Assembly (NCBI GenBank): GCA_030599175.1
Contig: JAUVON010000077.1
Coordinates: 1 to 9,991 of the forward strand
Source of the DNA: Desulfobulbaceae bacterium
Lineage (GTDB): Bacteria; Desulfobacterota; Desulfobulbia; Desulfobulbales; Desulfocapsaceae
Direction: 5' to 3'
Length of the DNA: 9,991 bases
Shown: positions 6,469 to 9,991 of the stretch, in pieces
Position numbering within the stretch: the first letter of the stretch is position 1
Layout: each line of letters opens with the position of its first letter
The notes under the pieces: generated by a model
Told to the model about the DNA's origin: nothing
Seen by the model: only the letters and a program-made list of their open reading frames with translations
The model's database searches: none
Made by a program: the position numbers and the translations under genes

Positions 6469-7416
6469 TCAGCTGTTTTTTAAAACAGCCTTGATTGCCG
6501 GCAACATCACTTGACACTCCTGAAGGTTTTTACATTTTATGGAGAGCGTTACTCCATCTGTTTCAAATGCCTGACTGTGTGAAAGGGTTAAATTTTCAGG
6601 CAATTGCAGTTTTTTTGAAAACTCACTAAAGCTGTTTTCTGCCTCCAGGAAGGCTGGAGTCAGTTGTTGCTGCAGGAACTTCCCAAGATGCTGCGCTTTT
6701 TGGGGCGGGTTCATTTCTTGGTGAGTGAGAATCTGTTGGATTTTGTTATTGCTTATCAATTCTGATATTGTGGTATGGTTGCGGTAGGCTAAATCTCGTA
6801 TCAGGGAAAAAAGCTTTTTCTGCTTACCTGTGCCCAGGCAAAGTTCTTTAAACAGGGAAACTACTGTCAAACGATCTTCAGGATGCTTTAATCGCTGTAA
6901 CTCCATGACCATCTTGTCCTGCAGGCACCCGCTATGAATTTCTTTTATAATATCATCCTGCAGGTTGAGTACAGCCAGCATCTTGTCGATGGCTGATTTC
7001 TGTTTTTTCAGCCCCAGTCTCGCTGAAAATTCTTCTATGATCTCTTCTCTTGTTATACATCCCATAGCTATCTGAATGAACCGGGCTTTTTCAACAAGGG
7101 AAAGTGGCGCTGTATATATCTGATCTGTCAAAAGAATATCGAGAATAGATAGTTCTGGGAAATCAGCAGGCAAAAGAAAGCATCCAATTCTGTCCAATTC
7201 GAGGCGTTGTTTTGTAATCAGCAGACGCTTATGCCCTGAGATTACTTCAAAACTCGTATCAGAATGTTGCTGGAGGAAAGGAGGGTGAATAACACCGGTC
7301 AGGAGGATGGAATTTTTCAGTTCGTCAGAATATTTCCCGGTTTCCCAGGGGTGCATTGACCATTTACCGGTAAATTTCAGCTTGTTGAAGGGAACATTTT
7401 GAAATGGAAAGAACAT
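6469..7416 (-). CDS. ParB-like (ParB/Srx-fold N-terminal domain) protein of unknown role
   Basis: This 315-residue protein resembles ParB family proteins. Residues of about 5-100 look like a ParB N-terminal domain, with SGHKRLLITKQ at 60-70 in the place of the GERR-type nucleotide-binding box and a following LELDRIGCFLL strand. Residues 105-175 (APLSLVEKARFIQIA onward) resemble the ParB helix-turn-helix region, with SARLGLKKQKSAIDKML as the likely recognition part. The C-terminal third is unrecognised. No parA and no parS-like palindrome are seen nearby, and the GHKR variant departs from chromosomal Spo0J/ParB, so a partition role is doubtful; a locus-specific regulator or CTP-switch protein is possible. 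The ATG at 7414-7416 has no strong ribosome site. The gene lies downstream of the IHF-like gene beyond a strong terminator and converges on ribD with 7 bases between. Confidence 0.7.
   Translation of the reverse strand: MFFPFQNVPFNKLKFTGKWSMHPWETGKYSDELKNSILLTGVIHPPFLQQHSDTSFEVISGHKRLLITKQRLELDRIGCFLLPADFPELSILDILLTDQIYTAPLSLVEKARFIQIAMGCITREEIIEEFSARLGLKKQKSAIDKMLAVLNLQDDIIKEIHSGCLQDKMVMELQRLKHPEDRLTVVSLFKELCLGTGKQKKLFSLIRDLAYRNHTTISELISNNKIQQILTHQEMNPPQKAQHLGKFLQQQLTPAFLEAENSFSEFSKKLQLPENLTLSHSQAFETDGVTLSIKCKNLQECQVMLPAIKAVLKNS
6472..6489. terminator. Possible bidirectional terminator between convergent ribD and the parB-like gene
   Basis: GCTGTTTT (6472-6479) and AAAACAGC (6482-6489) form an 8-bp inverted repeat with almost no loop. 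It lies just past the ribD stop and overlaps the 3' end of the leftward parB-like gene. The stem is weak and A+T-rich, and the T-run is part of the stem, so termination here is only suggested by position. Confidence 0.35.
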
Positions 7417-7462
7417 ATTGAAGCCGGATCCTGGAAAATTGTTTTAACACATTCAAAAAGAA

Positions 7463-7503
7463 TTACCCCGGGTAAAGAAAGCACACTTCTTCATCCGGGG
7501 TAA
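7463..7503 (-). terminator. Rho-independent terminator after the IHF-like gene
   Basis: A 17-position stem, TTACCCCGGGTAAAGAA (7463-7479) against TTCTTCATCCGGGGTAA (7487-7503), has one mismatch and one G.T pair and a 7-base loop. Read leftward, the G+C-rich part is followed by ATTCTTTTTG, so it is oriented to stop transcription from the IHF-like gene, whose stop codon is 45 bases upstream of it. It separates that gene from the parB-like gene, which therefore either has its own promoter or depends on read-through. Confidence 0.85.
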
Positions 7504-7547
7504 AATAGGCTGTAAAAAAGGAGAAAAAAACAGGTTATGAAAGGAAA

Positions 7548-7835
7548 TCAGGAAGCGTTAATCTTATCCCTTAAGATACCGGAAGGTTTAAAAGTTACAA
7601 CCCGCCTGGCATCAAGTGTCAGCTCGGCTCCTGTTTGAGGATTTCGTCCTCTCCTTGAATTCTTGTCCTTAACATTGAACTTGCCAAATCCGCTTAATAA
7701 GAGATCCGACCCACTTATAAGAGAATCCTTGGAAATACGTAGAAAAGCTTCTACAGAATCAGTAGCCTGCGTCTTTGTCAGTCCTTCGTGGTGCTTGTAA
7801 ACCTGCTGAACAAGATCCGCTTTTGTCAGTGCCAT
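7548..7835 (-). CDS. HU/IHF-family DNA-bending protein, most like integration host factor alpha
   Basis: This is a small nucleoid-associated protein that binds and sharply bends DNA as a dimer. It has 95 residues, as expected. The start MALTKADLV and the segment KDKNSRRGRNPQTGAELTLDARRVVTFKPS at about 57-86 match IHF-alpha more closely than HU: the beta-arm motif GRNPQTG (63-69) holds the intercalating proline at 66, and ARRVVTFKP is the IHF-alpha strand. A second IHF subunit is not in view, and it is not next to pheT, where ihfA often sits, so I leave the symbol blank. The start has a very strong GAGGAGG site (7841-7847 on the + strand), and the gene has its own promoter and terminator, so it is probably a separate and well expressed unit. 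Confidence 0.93.
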   Translation of the reverse strand: MALTKADLVQQVYKHHEGLTKTQATDSVEAFLRISKDSLISGSDLLLSGFGKFNVKDKNSRRGRNPQTGAELTLDARRVVTFKPSGILRDKINAS

Positions 7836-7877
7836 AAATTCCTCCTCTATTATCTGCGTTTAAGACAATCTTACTCT

Positions 7878-7905
7878 ATGATATCCTTAAATAAAAGAAT
7901 GTCAA
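7878..7905 (-). promoter_or_regulatory. Near-consensus sigma70 promoter of the IHF-like gene
   Basis: On the - strand, TTGACA (7900-7905, 6/6) is followed by a 16-base spacer and TATCAT (7878-7883, 5/6 to TATAAT). Transcription would begin near 7871, about 36 bases before the start codon. This is the best promoter match I saw in the window. Confidence 0.75.
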
Positions 7906-7983
7906 ATAATTAATGAAAAAGTATCATGAGACAATCGCTGAAAGTAATTTGAGTGTTGCTCAATAACCTCCAGGTTGTTTACC

Positions 7984-9189
7984 CTATACTACACTCGCGA
8001 TTTTGAATATCGGCAGATACATGGCAACAACAAGCCCACCTATCATTCCACCTAAAAATACCATCATAAAAGGTTCTATCATTGCTGTTAAGTTTTCCAC
8101 TGCCTGATCAACCTCGTCGTCGTAAAAGTCAGCAATTTTCTCCAGCATGGAGTCCAGGGCACCTACTGATTCACCGACGTTGATCATCTGTACAACCATA
8201 TTGGGAAATACTCCGCTCTCCTCCAATGGTTCCGCTATGGGTCTGCCTTCAGCTATTGAATCACCAACTCTTAGCACAGCCTGTTCGATAACCTTATTGC
8301 CAGAGGTCCTGGCCACTACCTGCAGGGCTTCAAGGATGGGTACGCCGGCGCTGAGCATTGTACTTAGAGTTCTTGTGAATTTCGAAACTGCTACCTTCCT
8401 CAACAGAGGGCCAAATACGGGGGATCGAAGAGTAGCTCTGTCAATAGCCATCTGACCTTTTTCAGTACTGTATATCTTTTTTACGATCCAGGTGATGATG
8501 AAAAAGGCGATGAATATAAAAATAAAATTACTTTTAAAAAAATCACTCATATTCACCACTATTTGTGTGGGCACGGGAAGGGTGCTGCCAAAATCTTCAA
8601 ATAGAGTTGTGAAAACAGGGATAACAAAAACCAGAATTACGACAAGAATAAGAATAGAAATGGCCAGGCAGATAGCAGGATAGGTTAAAGCGCCTTTTAT
8701 TTTTTTCTTTAATGCCATCGATTTTTCCAGGAAAGTAGCCAGCCGGGTTAAAATCGTGTCTAAAATACCTCCTGTTTCACCAGCTTCTATCATATTGTTA
8801 AATAGAGAATCAAAAACTTTGGGGTGTTTACGCATTGAATCGGAAAGAGTAGAACCCGATTCAACGTCAGCCCTGATTTCTCCCAGCACCGTTTTAAAAG
8901 TACTGTTAGCCTGCTGTTTCTCCAGAATTTCCAGTCCCTGCACCAGAGGCAATCCGGCATCAATCATCGTGGAAAGCTGCCGGGTAAAGATAACAATGTC
9001 CTTGGTCGTAACTTTTGGCTTGAAAAGAGGGATATTTGCCAGCAGGTCTTTCTGTTTCTCTTTGATGATTGGATCAGAGATTCTAAGCCGTTTGACTTGT
9101 GCCAGAGCGGCGGTTTGATCCGGGGCTTCAATTTCACCTTTACGTTTTTCTCCGTAAGAATTTTTCCCTTTCCAAATATATACAGGCAC
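7984..9189 (-). CDS. pilC: Type IV pilus assembly inner-membrane platform protein PilC
   Basis: PilC is the polytopic inner-membrane platform on which the PilB and PilT motor ATPases act to extend and retract type IV pili. It has 401 residues, the usual length. Two GspF/PilC (T2SSF) repeats are visible: the first begins near 65 (IVIFTRQLSTMIDAGLPLVQ), with GETGG at 137-141; the second begins near 268 (VSKFTRTLSTMLSAGVPILE), with VGESVGAL at 338-345. Hydrophobic segments lie at about 171-194, 221-238 and 374-396. The start is GTG at 9189-9187, supported by GGAG six bases upstream (9196-9199 on the + strand). T2SS GspF shares this fold; the N-terminal YIWKGKNSYGEKRKGEIEA is the PilC type. No pilB, pilT or pilD neighbour is present, and a promoter candidate lies just upstream, so the gene may be transcribed alone. 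Confidence 0.93.
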   Translation of the reverse strand: MPVYIWKGKNSYGEKRKGEIEAPDQTAALAQVKRLRISDPIIKEKQKDLLANIPLFKPKVTTKDIVIFTRQLSTMIDAGLPLVQGLEILEKQQANSTFKTVLGEIRADVESGSTLSDSMRKHPKVFDSLFNNMIEAGETGGILDTILTRLATFLEKSMALKKKIKGALTYPAICLAISILILVVILVFVIPVFTTLFEDFGSTLPVPTQIVVNMSDFFKSNFIFIFIAFFIITWIVKKIYSTEKGQMAIDRATLRSPVFGPLLRKVAVSKFTRTLSTMLSAGVPILEALQVVARTSGNKVIEQAVLRVGDSIAEGRPIAEPLEESGVFPNMVVQMINVGESVGALDSMLEKIADFYDDEVDQAVENLTAMIEPFMMVFLGGMIGGLVVAMYLPIFKIASVV

Positions 9190-9248
9190 GCTCGTCTCCG
9201 TTTGTCGGGGTTAAGTATTTTGTTCAGGTTAGGCATAAAGTAAAATCA

Positions 9249-9277
9249 ATTATATATCAAACGTTTGTCGAATACAA
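9249..9277 (-). promoter_or_regulatory. Candidate pilC promoter with a palindrome in its spacer
   Basis: On the - strand, TTGTAT (9272-9277, 3/6) and TATAAT (9249-9254, 6/6) are separated by 17 bases. The spacer holds the perfect 10-bp palindrome CAAACGTTTG (9258-9267). The 9-mer CGACAAACG (- strand) occurs here at 9262-9270 and again at 9199-9207, touching the pilC ribosome site. Repressor binding is possible but inferred. No sigma54 site was seen. Confidence 0.45.
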
Positions 9278-9377
9278 GGAGATGAGTATCAGTTGCAGTT
9301 CATTTTTTCTATTATGATAAATATAAGGTAAAGGGGACGGACAGAGTATGTTTTGCTCTGGAATGAAAAGATAACTC

Positions 9378-9406
9378 TTGTGCGGTTTATTCAGCACTGG
9401 TATACT
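9378..9406 (+). promoter_or_regulatory. Candidate sigma70 promoter of the Cys-rich gene
   Basis: TTGTGC (9378-9383, 3/6) and TATACT (9401-9406, 5/6) are separated by 17 bases. A start near 9413 would give a leader of about 115 bases before the ATG at 9529, unusually long for such a small gene. The match is moderate. Confidence 0.45.
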
Positions 9407-9528
9407 GCACAGTTCTTGGCGAGTTTTAAAGACAATCGTTTTTGAGGGTGCCTTGAGACTGTTAGATTGTTGCCTGGGCACTTATTTATCAGGATATTGA
9501 AAGAGTTACACGGACGGAGGAGTAGTAC

Positions 9529-9777
9529 ATGCAAAAGCAAACAGCTGTAAACTATAGTGACGGTCGTTTTCAGCCTATCATAGACAAGTGTGACGGATGT
9601 GGGCGTGTTGTAGAGCAGGATGGTGCACAGTTTTGTACGAGTTACCTGTATCCTGCAGAAAAATGGAAGCTAGGTATCTGTAACTTTGCAACTCACGCGA
9701 AGCCGGAGATAACTGTCACGACGGTAAGAATTAATCCGCTGAAGGCTGCCAAGAGGGCGGCAGCGAAAAATAAATAG
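9529..9777 (+). CDS. Small PxxKW-type cysteine-rich protein, function unknown
   Basis: This 82-residue protein fits the family named for its PxxKW motif, here PAEKW at 42-46. I recall the family as common in deltaproteobacteria; no function is established to my knowledge. Four cysteines (Cys21, Cys24, Cys36, Cys51) with a nearby His56 suggest a bound metal, either zinc or an iron-sulfur cluster. The CxxC...C...W...C layout loosely recalls the small subunits of glycyl-radical enzymes such as benzylsuccinate synthase, but no such large subunit is near. The tail NPLKAAKRAAAKNK is strongly basic, so contact with nucleic acid or an acidic partner is possible. There is no signal peptide, so it is probably cytoplasmic. 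The ribosome site GGAGGAG at 9516-9522 is very strong, which suggests abundant expression. It is a single-gene unit pointing away from pilC. Confidence 0.85.
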   Translation: MQKQTAVNYSDGRFQPIIDKCDGCGRVVEQDGAQFCTSYLYPAEKWKLGICNFATHAKPEITVTTVRINPLKAAKRAAAKNK

Positions 9778-9798
9778 ATTGTGTTAAATTAGATGCAT

Positions 9799-9832
9799 GA
9801 AGAGGGGACTGGCTGAATGGGTTTCCCTCTTT
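9799..9832. terminator. Shared terminator between the convergent Cys-rich gene and yggS
   Basis: AAGAGGG (9800-9806) pairs with CCCTCTT (9825-9831). G.T pairs and one A-T extend the stem to 10 positions (9799-9808 with 9823-9832) around a 14-base loop. Rightward it is followed by CTATTTTC. It sits in the 55-base gap between two converging stop codons, where a two-way terminator is expected. Confidence 0.55.
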
Positions 9833-9991
9833 CTATTTTCTCGCCGGTCTGTTGCCGAAAAGAGCAGTCCCGACCCGAACAATGGTTGCTCCTTCTTCAA
9901 TAGCAATATGGAAGTCACCGGACATGCCCATTGAGAGTTCAATCCGTTTATCATCTGCAAAAAGATCTTTTCCTGAGAGTTCATCAGCAAG
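9833..9991 (-). CDS. yggS: YggS-family pyridoxal-phosphate homeostasis protein (C-terminal part only)
   Basis: The last 52 residues of a leftward gene are visible; its start and most of its roughly 225 residues, including the PLP-binding lysine, lie beyond the window. The fragment reads [28 protein letters not shown] before a short RPARK tail. SMGMSxD and VRVGTALFG are the hallmark C-terminal motifs of the YggS/PROSC family, whose SMGMS segment binds the PLP phosphate. These proteins bind pyridoxal phosphate and maintain vitamin B6 and amino acid balance, without a known catalytic reaction. The stop is TAG at 9835-9833. In many bacteria yggS neighbours pilT, so its nearness to pilC fits, although the Cys-rich gene on the other strand separates them. 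The alternative leftward frame at 9784-9990 has no such motifs. Confidence 0.93.
   Translation of the reverse strand, partial: LADELSGKDLFADDKRIELSMGMSGDFHIAIEEGATIVRVGTALFGNRPARK

Larger units (their letters stand above)
9190..9528. other. 339-bp divergent intergenic region between pilC and the Cys-rich gene
   Basis: No protein or known RNA gene is supported here. The region holds the candidate leftward pilC promoter, the candidate rightward promoter of the Cys-rich gene, and two hairpins. One is CAGAGTA/TGCTCTG at 9342-9348 and 9354-9360, with a 5-base loop. The other is GTGCC/GGCAC at 9448-9452 and 9477-9481, within the Cys-rich gene's leader. A leftward 74-codon frame at 9257-9481 lacks family features. 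A 5'-UTR riboswitch was considered, but I see no conserved core of a known class. Confidence 0.6.

Noticed and set aside
7949..7976. Short inverted repeats (TTGAG/CTCAA and AACCT/AGGTT) downstream of pilC as a terminator
   Set aside because: Stems of 5 bp with no T-run in the pilC direction; too weak to call.
8147..9118. Rightward open frames (102, 63 and 120 codons) antisense to pilC
   Set aside because: Ser/Thr/Arg-rich translations typical of shadow frames; pilC has full-length conserved domains across the same bases.
9281..9316. Possible 11-codon peptide after AAGGAG upstream of the Cys-rich gene
   Set aside because: The ribosome-like sequence abuts the ATG with no spacing, and it lies upstream of the better promoter candidate.
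9257..9481. Leftward 74-codon frame in the pilC/Cys-rich intergenic region
   Set aside because: No family motif, no good ribosome site, and it overlaps the candidate promoters and leader of the Cys-rich gene.
9784..9990. 68-codon leftward frame at the right edge
   Set aside because: The overlapping frame ending at 9833 encodes clear YggS motifs, so this one is a shadow.
1..9991. Mobile element, CRISPR array, toxin-antitoxin or defence system
   Set aside because: No transposase, integrase, regularly spaced direct repeats, small paired toxin/antitoxin frames or defence domains were found on either strand.

Overview
The window looks like a chromosomal segment of a strict anaerobe, most probably a deltaproteobacterial sulfate or sulfur metaboliser (Desulfobacterota, perhaps near Desulfobulbales). 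This is an inference from three things: an EtfA carrying an N-terminal two-cluster ferredoxin domain, the order acpP-fabF-rpiB-nrdR-ribD, and a small four-cysteine protein of the PxxKW type that I associate with that phylum. No rRNA or tRNA is present to confirm it. I see no tRNA, CRISPR array, insertion sequence or prophage gene.

Region 1 (1-4754, + strand) is one long gene string: the 3' part of etfB, then etfA, fabG, acpP, fabF and rpiB, closed by a strong hairpin terminator. EtfBA is an electron-carrying flavoprotein. FabG, AcpP and FabF are the ketoacyl reductase, acyl carrier and elongating condensing enzyme of type II fatty acid synthesis. RpiB interconverts ribose-5-P and ribulose-5-P. 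etfB/etfA/fabG are separated by 2-3 bases; acpP and fabF have longer leaders that contain inverted repeats. rpiB contains a perfect 13-bp inverted repeat inside its coding sequence.

Region 2 (4755-6461, + strand) holds nrdR, the ribonucleotide reductase repressor, overlapping ribD, the bifunctional deaminase/reductase of riboflavin synthesis. The rest of a riboflavin operon does not follow.

Region 3 (6462-9189) is transcribed leftward. In order of transcription it is pilC (type IV pilus platform protein, GTG start), an IHF-alpha-like DNA-bending protein with a near-consensus sigma70 promoter and a strong terminator, and a ParB-like protein of unknown role that converges on ribD.

Region 4 (9190-9991) is a 339-bp divergent intergenic region with candidate promoters for pilC (leftward) and for the small Cys-rich gene (rightward). 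The Cys-rich gene then converges on the C-terminal part of a YggS-type PLP-binding protein that runs off the right edge.

Most genes are ordinary housekeeping genes. The items that deserve a second look are the ParB-like orphan, the Cys-rich protein with its structured leader, the hairpin inside rpiB, and the palindrome in the putative pilC promoter. I found no clear evidence of an undescribed multi-gene system.
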